DNA of 64,000 bases from Tetmemena sp. SeJ-2015 (Eukaryota; Ciliophora; Spirotrichea; Sporadotrichida; Oxytrichidae): positions 62,001 to 126,000 of the forward strand of contig JAJKFJ010022752.1 of the NCBI GenBank assembly GCA_027382625.1. Direction: 5' to 3'. This document shows, one piece after another, positions 1-11,757 of the stretch. The position numbers were made by a program, and so were the translations under genes. Every line of letters starts with the position of its first letter. The first letter of the stretch is position 1. The notes under the pieces were generated by a model that saw nothing but the letters and a program-made list of their open reading frames with translations, did no database searches and was not told the DNA's origin.

Positions 1-2143
1 ATTGATTAAATGTTACCACCTACTACTTATTGCTGCTAGTGCTGAATCATGGGCTGGAAGTCTCTGGGAAGTTCTATTTGAATTTAGTTTGTCTGGTTTA
101 TAATCTGTTGCGCAAGTTGCTGGCCTGCGTTTCCACCCTCACCCTCGAAGTTTTTCCTGATTATTTGCATAACTTTCTTCTTCCTTCTCAGACTCTCCTC
201 TCTAGGTTCATGAGACTGACCCTACCGCCTGTTAGTTCTCTCTGCTGACTTGGAACCGTTACTGCTGTGAGGCCTAGATTAGGAACTCGTGAAATTTATG
301 ATGCCCTTAGGAAGTACGATCTTGTGTTTTGGGTTTGCAGAAGGGAGCGAAATCTGGTGATTTTAAATTGCCTAACTTATTATACTTGGATTAAGTTAAT
401 TGATCCACATACACTAATATAATTAAAAGAAGAAGTTGCTATAGCTGTTACTATTGCTGCTAAAGTTGGTAAGCCTACAGTTTCTCACTCAAGAGAGCAG
501 CAACATTGAATATACAAAATAGTTAGACATAAATTGATCTCAGGCCTCAGCTCTTCAATTGTAGTTATCTCTGCCCCTCCAAACGATCCATTACTCTTGT
601 CACTGTGCTTAATTTGCTTAACAGTTTTTCCGCCTTTTCTTTTGGGGGAGTTAGGCATGGTGATGGATTTAGCCAGACCACTCGCAGTGATGTTGCCAGT
701 CTACATTGAGCTGCCGTTACCAGAGGTAGGTTGGCGCTTTTTCAAGCTCAAGATAGACCTCCTATCTAGAAAGCTTTGCATAAGTTACTGGTTCATTTAG
801 CTATAGTAAAAATCTCAGTAAATTTAATCATCCATAGCAAAATTTATATGAATAATTAATCCAATGCCTCAGAATAGAAAATTCGAAATTAAAAACCCAA
901 AGGGAATCTGAGTGTCAAAGAACAAAGATTTCAAGCTTTCTTACCTTTCTCCAGCTCCCATCTTGGCAGAGTTGAATTATTGGAACTACTGTTGATTGAA
1001 GGGTTGGAAGACGGTACCTGTGAGAGTGCCATCTCCACTTGAGTGTTGATTGGTTTGCCCGAGTGAGCCCTTCTTATTAGGACCAGAGTTCCCGCTACTT
1101 GTCTTAGAGTGATCGTCATGAGTCATGAATAAATTATCAATAATATTTGACATTTCTTAATTTGAAAGAATGAATTATCTAATGCAACAGTTAGATTAAT
1201 TTATAACACTTCAAAAGCTATTGAGATCTATTGGCTTGCTTTTTTAATAAATATTAATCCAATAAGGATTGCAGCCATAATGAAAAGCCAATTTAAAATT
1301 TTATTCTAAGCTCTAAATCCAAGATTTCTTAGGCGATGGTTCAATACTTACTCCAAGTAACCTTTCTTCTTTAGATTTTTATCCCCTCTGTTGTCATGCG
1401 TCTAGAAGATCGGATCTAACAATTAATTATCGAAACTTGGCTGCATGCCTCCCGAATTTCCGCTCCCGATTATATTGGATATTTGCTAGTTGAGGGTCTG
1501 CTGATGATTACCAACGCTCTTCTGACTATGAATAAATTAGCTTCTCTTTATTGGTTTGAGATATCTCCATACTTGGCATTAAATAGAGATCTTTATAAAA
1601 TGAGTGACGTGACTTACCGCTCCTCTGCCTTGCCATAGCGTGGGTAGTTGAAATAAGTATTATTATACAACTGGTCTCCCATTCGATTGTCGCTAGTTGC
1701 GTATATAGCAGCCGCATCGAAGTTTTTTTCTACAAAGAATTTAGTAACTTGAAGATGACTTTAAAGCATTTAGAGTTTCTTTATGACTAGAAAAACTTAA
1801 TGCCAATTATTCTGAGTTCTTCATTATAGTTTTGAACTATTCCTTACTTTCATTTCTTATTAAAAAATAATAACCCCTTAGCATATGAAGCATATTTTTA
1901 ATTTGAGAAGGAGCTAAGGTTGGAAGAGTTGCCTGAAGATTTATAGCGCTTGTGGCCTCCAGATTTATTGCCCACCGAGCCTACACTATCGAAAGACTTG
2001 AGTAGCTTCGAGTGATTTGGTTTCTAGACCATGAGCTCCATGTGGTGTTAGTTTAGCTGCATCTGCATTTATTGATGCTTCGAGGAGGGACCCAGTAGCA
2101 GCTGCTGCTGTTCAAGGAGATTATTGTTTGTACTCGATTTCAT
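1..2143 (-). CDS. Unidentified Q/S/N-rich protein, 3' end beyond window
   Basis: The ATG at 2143 opens a frame rich in Gln, Ser, Asn and His, followed by further open stretches on the same strand at about 1380-1720, 900-1130, 540-780 and 1-480. These are joined by GTAAG-type donor sites near 1610, 1350 and 945, so this looks like a multi-exon gene that may also contain IESs. Many codons are TAA/TAG read as Gln. No domain was recognised. The composition (basic patches plus polar low complexity, with a short K-rich cluster near 185) fits an intrinsically disordered nuclear or RNA-associated protein, but that is inference. The C-terminus runs off the left edge of the window. Confidence 0.5.
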
Positions 2144-2461
2144 TTGACTGATTATAATATTAACTTTATAATTAGTTTAATTAACAAGAGTCTATATTCT
2201 TCACAACACTTTAATAAATTACGATAGTTATTGGTGGTGGGTGGTAGCAACACTTGATAATTTCTAAGATAATTGTAAATGCCTTCTCAAGGTTTAAAAT
2301 TAATAATCGAGATTAGAGAAAGAAAAGATAGTTGTTCTTAAATAAATTACTGAGGGGAAGTTAAATTAACAACATATACATGACTTCGTGCTCGAAGGCC
2401 GATCAACTATATTAACTTTATCTACACTAACTGACTCATATTGAGGAGGTCCTCTCTTTAT
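2144..2461. other. Intergenic spacer
   Basis: AT-rich gap between the stop of the AP-4 sigma gene and the start of the Q/S/N-rich gene. No coding signal or repeat was seen. It presumably holds the 3' end of one gene and the promoter of the next, plus eliminated DNA. Confidence 0.4.
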
Positions 2462-2945
2462 TCAGATGCCTGCTGATTTAACCACTGCCACCACTGGATT
2501 TAAGATATTCGCTTTATTCGTCTCTAAGATGTACCCATTCATCACCATCTCGTCCATTATGAAGTGCGCCTTCTCGATGTTAAACATGATATCTAGCTCG
2601 CAAACGTTCTCGAAATATTTGTCCAGAGTTTCAACCAAGTTGTGTATGAACTCCAAGAAACCTAACTCATTGATGTCGTCATCTATGTCTATTGCTATGA
2701 TGAAGTAGAGCGATGCGTATCTTCTATAATATAAAGTTAAGAAGTCGAATGGGTCAATTTTTAAGTCTATAGATGATCTTGTATTGTCGGTGCTCGAGGA
2801 AGGAGCATTAGTTTTCTGAACGTGAGAGGCATTTTCTGATGAGCTCACCTTCTAAAGTGATTCTTTCTTATACTGAAAAGCAGCTGTAATACTTGGACAG
2901 ACGAGTTTGTCCCTGCTTGTTCACCATCAATATAAACTGTATCAT
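2462..2945 (-). CDS. AP4S1: AP-4 adaptor complex sigma subunit, interrupted by one IES
   Basis: Small (sigma) chain of the AP-4 adaptor, which sorts cargo at the trans-Golgi. The N-terminus contains M-V-N-K-Q-G-Q-T-R-L-S-K-Y-Y and C-L-S-R-S. The C-terminal half has ELDIMFN, DEMV-NG and ETN, and ends in TGA. These words match AP-4 sigma better than AP-1 or AP-2 sigma. The frame breaks after Y-R. The six bases TATAGA occur on both sides of a 37-nt insert (2729-2765), and removing the insert plus one copy gives a continuous Y-R-R-Y-A-S-L-Y-F, the conserved central strand of the longin fold. TAA codes Gln at several places. The size, about 145 residues after excision, is typical of the family. 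Confidence 0.93.
2729..2765 (-). other. IES with 6-bp pointer TATAGA in AP-4 sigma
   Basis: 37-nt AT-rich insert bounded by TCTATA (plus strand) at 2723-2728 and 2766-2771. Read through, it breaks the frame with TGA. Excision restores the AP-4 sigma frame. This is the simplest demonstration in the window that the DNA is unprocessed germline. Confidence 0.9.
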
Positions 2946-3357
2946 TTCTTATTCTCACGGACTAGTCTTTATTAGGTCTTAAGATGTAGAGATTGTTGTT
3001 AGATTAGCGGATGTGCTTTGTTTATTGCTAAGCAAAATCTTTTGAGTTGGTTTTATTTTAGAGCTTAAGATGTCTGACTCACCCTATTTATTAATTATAA
3101 TTAAATCATTACTCGATTTAAAGATGAACTAATTATTCTCATCATCATTGTGAGGGAGAGAGAGAAAAATTTGATATCAAGGTCAAAATAATTTATTCCA
3201 ATCCAAATTTCTATGCTATATTTTCAAAGTGTAAAATGCACAAATTTTATGGTCTCCTCAAATTCAACTTTTTGTTAAAATCAGTTTCAATTCAGTGCTT
3301 ATTTATTATGATCGAGATTTAAGATAGGCTGTTAATTCAAAAGGAGCAAATGTTTGT
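2946..3357. other. Intergenic spacer
   Basis: AT-rich stretch between two minus-strand genes. No open reading frame with protein-like composition and no repeat was seen. Confidence 0.4.
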
Positions 3358-5560
3358 TCAGCACATCAACTCTTCTGCTTCAACTTCTGCCACCTCAAAC
3401 TGCTAGATAGAGTCAAAGTTATTTGAGGAGTCTAGGGTTTCATCATAGGAGCAGGAGCTTGAGAAGTTAGTTGAGCTGTGCTATTAGAGAACGAGCAAAG
3501 AAGGGTCCGGAGACTCGTTGCATGAGCTCAGAGTTTCATAGCCACCTTGAAAGCCGCTTTATTAGCTATTTAAAAACATTTTATCATATAAAATTTCGAT
3601 TAGCTTGCTGAATATGCAGAGAGAGTCTCACTCTTTTAGAGAATTGAGTTGGACTTCTATATTTTATTCAAAAGAAAGGAGCTTTGAGAAGGCTGCTTCT
3701 ACATAAACTGTGAGGTTTTTGGAGCATAAGTGGAAAAGCTAGCTGAGAAGCCCATTCCATGGCGATGAAAGGCTTTCTTGTTCTACACTCTGGGGAATTA
3801 TTATTTTAAGATCTAAAATAATGTAGATTAAGTGTTGAACTAGCGGTCTAGAATAGAGATTTGAGAGAACTTAGCAGTGAGTAGTTGTGATTGTTGGGAA
3901 AAAGGATTACCCTGTCGATAGTTTGAACTCTTACAGTCTTCGATGGTATTCTAACTTTGGTTTAGTAGTTGAGAAAGCTAGAATGACTGCTGACTTTGCA
4001 GATCACTTTGCTTAGTCTATTTCATCTAGTTTGTGTAAAGTGGAGTGCCTTAGCTAATAGTTTTAACCTCCTATTGCTCATTTGAGCGCCAGTAAACTGA
4101 GAAAATGCAGAAACTAGAAATCTAATCTGATCTGAAAATCTGCTATAACTATCTAGAATTTAGACTCCTCTTGCTGATTTTTGGTTAGACTCATCAAACC
4201 TTTGAAGATTTTGCTCAGTGAACTTGAACTGAGTATTCTTATTGCCTAGCACTGTCTACTTTTAGAAACTTTATTCCTAGTGAGTCTTGGTACTTTCGGC
4301 TGTTTCCTTAACTGCGTTTAGATCATAACCAGGCACAAAAAATCATCATAATTAAAGTACAAGCTGGAGTCTTCTCTTGCTGTTTTTAGCGACAAACTCA
4401 GCCTACTCTTAGCAGCTGTTCTCCATTTTGCTTAGTGATCTCTATCTCTTTCTCTTCGAAAAGTCTTGCTGGCATTTGATGTAAGAGTTTATGAAGTCAT
4501 TTACATAGTACAAATAGTGATCTCCTAAAATAATATATCTTTTACAATTGGCTTTAACCTCATCCATGTCAACTTTTGCTGTGAGTTTGAGTATGTCCTC
4601 GGGCATAAGATAGGCATAAGGAATGATGATGCACGAGAAGTACCATTCCTAGAAGGGAGTGAGCTTCGTAACTTTGCTTGATTGCATTTATCTTCTCTTA
4701 TACTTTGACTTTTTGAAGTCATCATAGGGATTATTACCCATCGCCTAAGACATCTGAGAAAGGAGAGTGGCTTGCGAGTCGTTCAGATTTTAAGAAAGCA
4801 GTTCCATAAATCTATTAGAAGTAAATGATTGATAAATTAAAGGAATTCCAACTTTTCCTCTTCTGGTTGAATTTAGACATAGCAATCATCAAACATGCTC
4901 AAAATCTCCATCGATTACAAATATTGCATATTAATTAAATTTACTTGAAGTAAATTAATTACTAGAGATTTCTAAGAAGAGAAGAAATCTTTCTCATGCT
5001 CTTCTTCTTGTCAATTTTAAAATAAATGAAGATATGGATTTAAATTTCACTGAGTTTCGAGGAACAGAACAAATAGCGAAAGAGTGAGATGTGCACTTCA
5101 AAAATCGATCTCAAAATCTATACTTAGCAAATTAGCAATTTTATAAAAAGAGGAGGAAGCTATGAATGCTTGACTTACCTTTGATTCTTGAATGATCTAA
5201 ATTTAATTGAAACTTTCTAGCTGAAGAATTGCATTTTTCTGGATCTGTTCTTTGCTATCTGACTTGAAAATGAGGTGCAGCAACTCTCTCCAGATTTTCT
5301 TACAAAATGCGCTCAAATCCTCAACAGCTTCAAATACTCCTCTTTGATCAAGCTGAGTACCTTGATACTTCAGCCTTTAGAAATTATTTATATCTAAAGG
5401 TTTGCTTACAACTGGGCTTTCAAATTGCAGAACTGCAAGTTGATAGTGATTTGCACAAATTATGAGTTTGTGTGGGACCTCTCCTTCAAACTGATATAGT
5501 CTTCCATTAAAATAGGCTCAAAAATTGATTGAATAAACAGCAAATTCAAATTATTTCACT
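3358..5560 (-). CDS. Unidentified protein, several MDS/exons
   Basis: Continuous protein-like frames on the minus strand (TGA-only stops) run from about 5560 to the TGA at 3358. Near 5500 there is a segment beginning G-R-L-Y-Q-F-E-G-E, followed by an acidic/helical stretch and a GTAAGT donor near 5178. Around 4500-4760 lies a basic segment with many aromatic residues, and the last 60 residues are acidic and Ser-rich. Frame changes near 5160, 4800 and 4350 mark IESs or introns. No family was recognised. The start codon is uncertain because a TGA lies just upstream of 5545, so the first MDS may lie in the gap or elsewhere. Confidence 0.5.
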
Positions 5561-5658
5561 CATTTCAAATTTTAAGTTGAAATTACCGCTAGAGTTTTAT
5601 AACTTTATTTTTATAGACTAAAATTTTAAATTGTATGATTTTTAAAGCTCACACTTAT

Positions 5659-6600
5659 TCAGGGAATTGAGACTGATTCATAACTAAGATATTTAAATTA
5701 AATCTTGATTCCTCTTTTTATGAGCTAGGCAGCTACTTTCTTAGCCTATTAAGGATTGACTGAGAAGTTCATGAATAGTATGTGCATGGCGTTATTGCCC
5801 TCATCATTTTTGACATTTACATCAACATACTTGCAGTATTCTCCCTTGTCAGAGATGATGAGTTTCAAAGCGAGTTTGAAATTGTGAGTTTGAATTAGTA
5901 AATGCAAAGGATAGCCATACCTTTGGCTTCCTCGATTAACATTTACAGATGCTACAGAGAGCAAATGCTTTATCATATCCTTGCGTTTATTCTTTATAGC
6001 GAGTTGTAAAGACGAAGATTCTTCCTCGTCAGCTTGATTTAAATCTGTTTTGCAAACACTTTCTAATAAGTCTTGCAATTCCATGAAAAGATGGACAGAG
6101 CCATTTAGAGCCAGCATATGAAAAATAGTTCTTCGCTTGAAGAACATCACATCTAAAATCTCACTAGTCTTCTAAAGCTTGTGGAAGTACATGAAGTAGT
6201 GAACGAAAGAAACCTAAGAGGAGTTATCGGTTGATGATCTTTCATAATGCTATAGAAACTTTTAGAGCTCTTGAATAATTATCTTTCCAGTGTCATCCTT
6301 CTGAACTTAATCTAACGTCAAATACATTTTTATTAAGTGCAAGACTGCTAGTTTAGACTTCGAATTGAAAAGCGAAGAGATAATATTGTATCCTATTCTT
6401 CAAAATTGAATCTGGAAGTTTAGTTAGTCTGTTATTTCTAACATCTATCGATCTGATGAATAAGTTTTGGACAAAGATTCCTTCATTGAGATCTTTCAAA
6501 TTAGCTAACCTTAGATTTAACTCCACAATCTAATTAATTCTAGCAGTACTCTAAGGTGAAGAAAGCGTTAGAGTTTGTTGAGAGGGAAGGGAATCCAAAA
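5659..6600 (-). CDS. Leucine-rich repeat plus ankyrin-repeat protein
   Basis: The minus-strand frame runs from about 6600 to TGA at 5659. The N-terminal part is LRR-like (a V-E-L-N-L-R-L-A-N-L motif, then I-D-V-R-N-N-R-L-T-K-L-P). After a linker with F-F-K-R-R-T-I-F-H comes an ankyrin-type array: S-L-Q-L-A-I-K-N, a G-Y-P-L-H-L-L repeat, N-D-E-G-N-N-A-M-H and A-A-Q-L-I-K-R-G. Both repeat types mediate protein contacts, so a scaffold role is likely but the partner is unknown. A small frame change occurs between the LRR and ankyrin parts near 6390. The start is not identified; the frame is closed by TGA about 6612. Confidence 0.6.
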
Positions 6601-6812
6601 CTTATTTTCAATTTTAAAAAGTAATATTTGATGATCTTGTTCCTCAAAGCCTCTCAAGAAAAGAAATGTGTTGAAAGTGACTTATAATCTCTGATCTTAA
6701 AGAATTAAATGTTAAGTTCTTGCTTTCCTCCGCTAAATCTGTACCTCTCTTTAGTATAAAAATATCTTATCTAGAAAAACTAAAGAAATTTAATCAAAAT
6801 CAAAAGGTAACA

Positions 6813-7655
6813 ACTCTCTTCAACTCTTCGGGCTTCTTGTAGCAATAATCTGAGTCAAGCACATCAGTTAAAGAGAGGCTTCTAGATGTAGGGATATGCC
6901 ACCGCAGATAGTATTTGTGAACTCGTGCATCCAAAAGCGGGAATTGATCACTCTCATTTTACAGTTGCTAGTTATTTGAAACTATATTTTCAATCTCCTC
7001 AAATTTATTTAACCACTATTAAGATAATTTTTGTTAAATTTGCGGATTTTGCTTGCATTCTTTTTGTACAAGAAGTCATCAGTTTTTGCAGGCTTATTAT
7101 GCTGCTTTTTAAATGCTTCTTGATTATCTCCACTCTCAATGGGTCTTCCCTCTTTGAGCCATTTAGCAAATGTTCCATTCAGGATGTACGTATCTTAAAT
7201 TCCGAATGTTTTCAGCATCCAAAACGCTCTGGGCGCACTAATCATTCTGTATTTATCATAGACAACCACTAAGTCGCTTTTCCTCACATCCATTTATTGC
7301 ATCTTGCTTATGAAGTACTCCTCTGAAGGCATCATATATGAAGCATCAGTATTCTACTCGCACATTCCTTTCAGATCAAATTTCAAATAATCTAAGCATA
7401 CAATTAAAGATCAAAGAAGATTGAGGATGGGATTCTCTCCTTAATATGATCAAGTCTGGGGTCATAATCTCTTCTGGTGATAGTTGCATTGAATATCACA
7501 AGTCTCTCCTTTTCCTCCCTCAGCAAACTCTCTAACTCATTCGTTTCTATAGTTACTCCATCCTTTGACACAAAAGCAGAGAATCTTTGAGCTGAGAGCT
7601 AGAGCAAAGTCAATTGATTTACTTCAAGATTCCTTGATATCCTTTTTAAGAGCAT
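6813..7655 (-). CDS. Thiosulfate/3-mercaptopyruvate sulfurtransferase, first MDSs (scrambled gene)
   Basis: Two-domain rhodanese-family enzyme. The start at 7655 gives a basic, Ser/Arg-rich presequence (M-L-L-K-R-I-S-R-N) typical of mitochondrial import. Next comes the inactive first rhodanese domain (V-V-V-Y-D, S-A-P-R-A-F-W-M-L-K-T-F-G, L-N-G, W-L-K-E-G-R-P-I-E-S-G), then the start of the catalytic domain (L-L-D-A-R, K-K-P-E-E-L-K-R-V). An IES with 8-bp pointer (7381-7415) breaks the N-terminal domain. The frame ends in TGA right after 6813, before the active-site loop. The missing C-terminal part is found at 17624-17824, joined by an 11-bp pointer. The enzyme transfers sulfur from thiosulfate or mercaptopyruvate. 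Confidence 0.82.
7381..7415 (-). other. IES with 8-bp pointer TTTGATCT in the sulfurtransferase
   Basis: AGATCAAA (plus strand) occurs at 7373-7380 and 7408-7415. Removing 7381-7415 joins F-F-D-L to K-G-M-C-E in frame; unprocessed, the frame hits TGA. Confidence 0.88.
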
Positions 7656-7738
7656 TTTTATATTTATCTTGATATCTTCTTTAATTTCAAAATAGATATG
7701 ATGATGAGCAACAATAATTTAGGCAAACATTGTAAAAA

Positions 7739-9345
7739 TCATGACTTTTAGCCTTTATTTTGATGCTTAACTTTAGCCTCTTGCTCCTCATGCTTAAGCA
7801 CGGCTACTAGCAATTTCTTAATTTAGTTTCTAAAAATGCTTAATTCTAGTAATTAGTCTTACGTTTTCTCGTAGAGTTGATCGACTGAGGATAGATTTTA
7901 CTTCATTTGATGGAACTGATACTTAATGAGTGTGAGCTTATTCATGTTAGAAATCGAAGATTCTCTAAGCCCAAGTACCTCCTCTTCAAAAGCTTTAGTT
8001 AGTTGTTGCGTCTCAGTAGATGCCTAAATATTAAACTCATTATACGTGTAGACTTACATTTGAGAGTTCTCTGTGTTAACTGGTTACAACTTTCGTAAAC
8101 TTCGAGTAAAGTTAATCTATACACTCCTCCAACTCTTCTAAATTTAATTCAAAGCCTTATTAAGGTGACCCTTTCTCGTTATTTTATTCTTCTACTGGCT
8201 AAACGTTTTCAGAATTTAATTGAATGCTAGACTCATTATCAGAATCATGAGATTCAGAAGGTTAAGTTAAAGAAGGCTATTATTCCATGTTTATTTTTAA
8301 ATGAAATTATAGAATCAATTATATAAGTATCATCATAAATTCTCTTTATAAATTTCAAACTCAGTTTCAATAATATCACTTTCATCTTCAAACTTATCTT
8401 TTGCGGGCATCGGACTAGTTTTCTAAGCCCTAAATATTTACTTGCCCTGAATTTCTTTATCAAATTCAAAAGCCACTATCCTCTCTTCTTATTTAGATAG
8501 CCTGTTACTGCTGTATTTTGATTTGGAGGGTAAAGTTTATTCCTATCTAAGTGAGTTTGCATCTTTTTAAAGCTTTGCCTGCCTGAATTTGTAAATACCT
8601 GAGTCTTTTTAGGCAGAGTGACTTGGTTGAAAGTTTTTCAAACTTTAATTCAGAAGACCGTCGGAGAGAAGATCATCAGCATCGAAATACACAGTCTTTT
8701 AATTGACCATTTGTTCGGGATGTAAGTTTATCTCTTATTCTTCACAAGGCACTTTATCATTCAGGGCAATTTAAAGAAATTAAAATTTATAAATGGTAAA
8801 TTTGATAAAGAACTCCTGGTGCATCATCAGGGTTATTGTAATTCTCACTGAATTACAGACTGCTTTGTGTGTTTTATGGGCTTTATAATTTGTCCTATCT
8901 TCTCTCGCTACTCTCCCTCTACGTTGCGACATTTTACTAAATATTGATTTGCTGAATATTTTCAAAGCTCAGAGAATTTAGCTTCTAGATTATTCCTGAA
9001 TCCTCTGAGTCATATTTAAGCTCTTCGTTTTCTACTTTAGAATAGATTTATGCTTCTTCTTATAATCTATATCAAACTCTTCTTTTATGTCTAGATCGGC
9101 GAGTGGGACGTTTTAATTTACTGTAATCTAAGGTATGTGGGTTAAACTATATGCTTCATTCTATAAAAGCGCAGGATATTAAAGGATGTAGCTATTCTAT
9201 TGGTAATCTCCGGCTGTATCTCTATTCACTTGATCTTCTATCTTCTTCAAGTAGTCTAATTAATCTAAGCTAAACTGTCCATTAGTTTGTATAAGAAGTT
9301 ATCTAGAGTTTAGAGGGGAGTTATTTCGAAGAAAAAAATATAATT
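7739..9345 (-). CDS. Unidentified coiled-coil protein
   Basis: Minus-strand frames with TGA-only stops run from about 9345 to TGA at 7739. The N-terminal segment has N-S-P-L-N-S-R-Q-L-L, then an acidic/basic stretch (D-L-D-I-K-E-E-F-D-I-D-Y-K-K-K). A middle MDS carries a basic opening, a GTAAGT donor lies near 8057, and a C-terminal segment of about 95 residues (7745-8030) is strongly helical (E-E-V-L-G-L-R-E, K-K-L-L-V-A-V-L-K-H-E-E-Q-E-A-K). Frame changes near 8970 and 8290 mark IESs. The gene ends 84 nt upstream of the sulfurtransferase start on the same strand. Family unknown. Confidence 0.5.
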
Positions 9346-9525
9346 TGAATTATACATAATAATGATTGGTTTGGCTAATTTTATTACAATCATTCTTGAT
9401 GGGTTAACACGTAGCTAGCGTGTTTTAGTGGGTGCTATAAAAGCCTATTATATATATATACCTAGCGGAATACTTAATTCTGCTAATCTAATATCAACCA
9501 TTTTTTAGAGAAATTTATTTAACTT

Positions 9526-11309
9526 TCATAATATTGAACAAAGCATGTTCATTAATGACATGATGACTCTACATTTTAGGGATAGTATTATGCTGCTATC
9601 GTCTATTAATTTACATGCTAGAATAATTTTATGCTTCATAGATTTAGTTTTCTCTAATTGAATTTTTGCCATAGCTTCTATTTGAAGGATAAATTAGAAG
9701 CTTTTACTATTACTCTTGATCACCTTTGTTTTTATAGGTTTAAAGAACCTATAAGTTTGGCTACTTTTAAATTAATTCTTCTTCTGAAGCAGATTAAGTA
9801 ATAAATAGGTTTTTAAATGATTGGAGTCCATGATGTTAATTGAAATCCTATCTTTTATAGTTGAATGGCCTAAATGTTCCCTCTCTTAGGAATCTGTTTA
9901 AAGCTATCTTTCATTCAACTCATCATCAGATTCTCCTTCAGGATCAGATTCCGAGTTGAGTCCTTGGGTTAGTACGATATCTTCGAAATCTTTCAAGCTT
10001 TCCTCTCTAAACTATTGCATCATCTCAAAATTATTATAGATATAAATGATATTATGAAAAATAATTATCTGCTGCTTGGCTTTCAACTAATAGATGTCTT
10101 AGTTCTTTCTCTTGAATCGCTCTAATCGTTCAAGTGAAGAAAGCTCAGGCTTCGATTCAATCAACAATTTATTTTAAAGAGAAAGTAAAAAATATTCTCC
10201 TTGTCCAAAAGCAATAGAGCTGAAGATTTAAGACTTCAAGTCACCTTTCTTCAAAATCTAAGAAATGCACTATCTTGAGTTATCTATTATAGAAAGGTTT
10301 GAATTTCTATTCTAAAAATCTTTGGCTTTAATTGAAGCTAAGCTTTACTTTAGCAAATTAAGCCTGCTCTCTTTCTAAAAGTATTCATTTTCAAATTTCA
10401 TATTAAGTCTTTAATTAATCTACTACTCTTTTGTAATAGGCGGCTCTTTGAACCTTTGGATATTTTACGAGCTCTAAGAGTTATCTCTCTCAGGATAGAT
10501 GAAGGAATCTAGCTTTGACTTGTAGTTTTGAAGTTGGCTCTTTGCTTGGCCTGAATTATCAATAGTATTGTAAATTTTGAACTATCGAGAGCTGATCTAG
10601 TTTCTTGAATTCGTTTGAGGCTTCTACTGCTTGTCAAAACTGTCATTGAACTGCTGCTTCTTGAAAGGCTAGTTTTACCTTCATACCTAGTCTTAGAAAT
10701 ACACAGAGAACTCGTTAAATATAAAATTGTAGTAGTTATTGGTCAATCACTTCTGCCATTTAATTATTAAGCAATAAGTTTCAAGGTAAATATAATTTAA
10801 AATATGATTATGTTCACTTGATCTATTCCTCCTTAAGTTACTACAGAGGTCTTCTTAAGTTTAGCTTTCTCTCGTGAATTTGAATGGCTTATTGCGAATT
10901 TTCTCATAGTCGATAGGCGCTCTCAGAATCTTTCCTCAATGATACCAAATTCTATGTAGGCAGAATCTTTGAAAACTTTAAAATAAGTAATTATATTTTC
11001 TTGTTGAATCTTGTCTCTCATTGAGGTTTCTCTGCTGTTAATAATCCCCTTGATCTGTGTATGAAGTCTCTGTCTGACTCTTGCATTTATGATCCTTAAC
11101 TTCTCTTGATCCTTCTCCCTCTACATCTTTTATAGAGCTCTGAGATATTCTTCCTCAGAAGGAGGCTAGAGATTATTCAAAGAAGAGTCAAGTCGGCTCT
11201 ATTAGTTTAACCTATTAGATGGCATATAGGGTAGATTTTTATTTTAGGAGTCTTTTGATGCTGTTCGTGTGTAATAGTCTTGATCTTAAATTTGCTAATG
11301 ATAATTCAT
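9526..11309 (-). CDS. Unidentified Q/K-rich coiled-coil protein
   Basis: ATG at 11309. One open frame runs to about 10935. A second frame, with no TGA for about 380 codons, runs from about 10660 to TGA at 9526. The protein begins with a Gln/Asn/Ser-rich tail and then a charged helical region (E-E-E-Y-L-R-A-L-Q-K-M-Q-R-E-K-D-Q). It ends with a mixed helical part containing an acidic box (S-E-S-D-P-E-G-E-S-D-D-E). Such a long TGA-free frame in AT-rich DNA, dense in TAA/TAG codons, is strong evidence of coding under the ciliate code. The two frames do not join directly, so an IES or intron lies about 10660-10930. No homolog was recognised. Confidence 0.6.
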
Positions 11310-11757
11310 GGATCCAAGGTTTAAAACCTAAGTTCTGAAAAAGAAGTAGAATTATTTATTAAAGGAATCATCTTCTAAAATTCCTTATTTACTTATTACT
11401 TATATGAGCTGATTTAATCTATAAGAGGTTAAATCTAGCACTTGAATTATTTAAAGAAGCCCACATTTTATGATGATTATAAATCTATGTCTCCGTAGCT
11501 TCTCGAAATGGAATTTTGCAAATGAGTATGATAAGAAGGATGCTACTAATATTAGAGTCATTTATCTTAGAGTCTTCTTTTAAGTTTCTCTTTGGCGTTA
11601 TAACGAACCTATTTTCTCAATTCCGCTGATATATTACGATGGCTAAAAATATTCTTTCATTAAATTATTATTCTATTATTCAATAAGCCAATTCAAAAAG
11701 AAGCTGTGATCTGATAGATTTAATATATTATAAAAGTAAAATAGATATAATTTCTTG
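11310..11757. other. Intergenic spacer
   Basis: AT-rich gap between two minus-strand genes. No convincing coding or repeat structure was seen. Confidence 0.4.

Noticed and set aside
6925..7272. 115-codon plus-strand open frame
   Set aside because: Antisense to the conserved sulfurtransferase first domain; a shadow frame.
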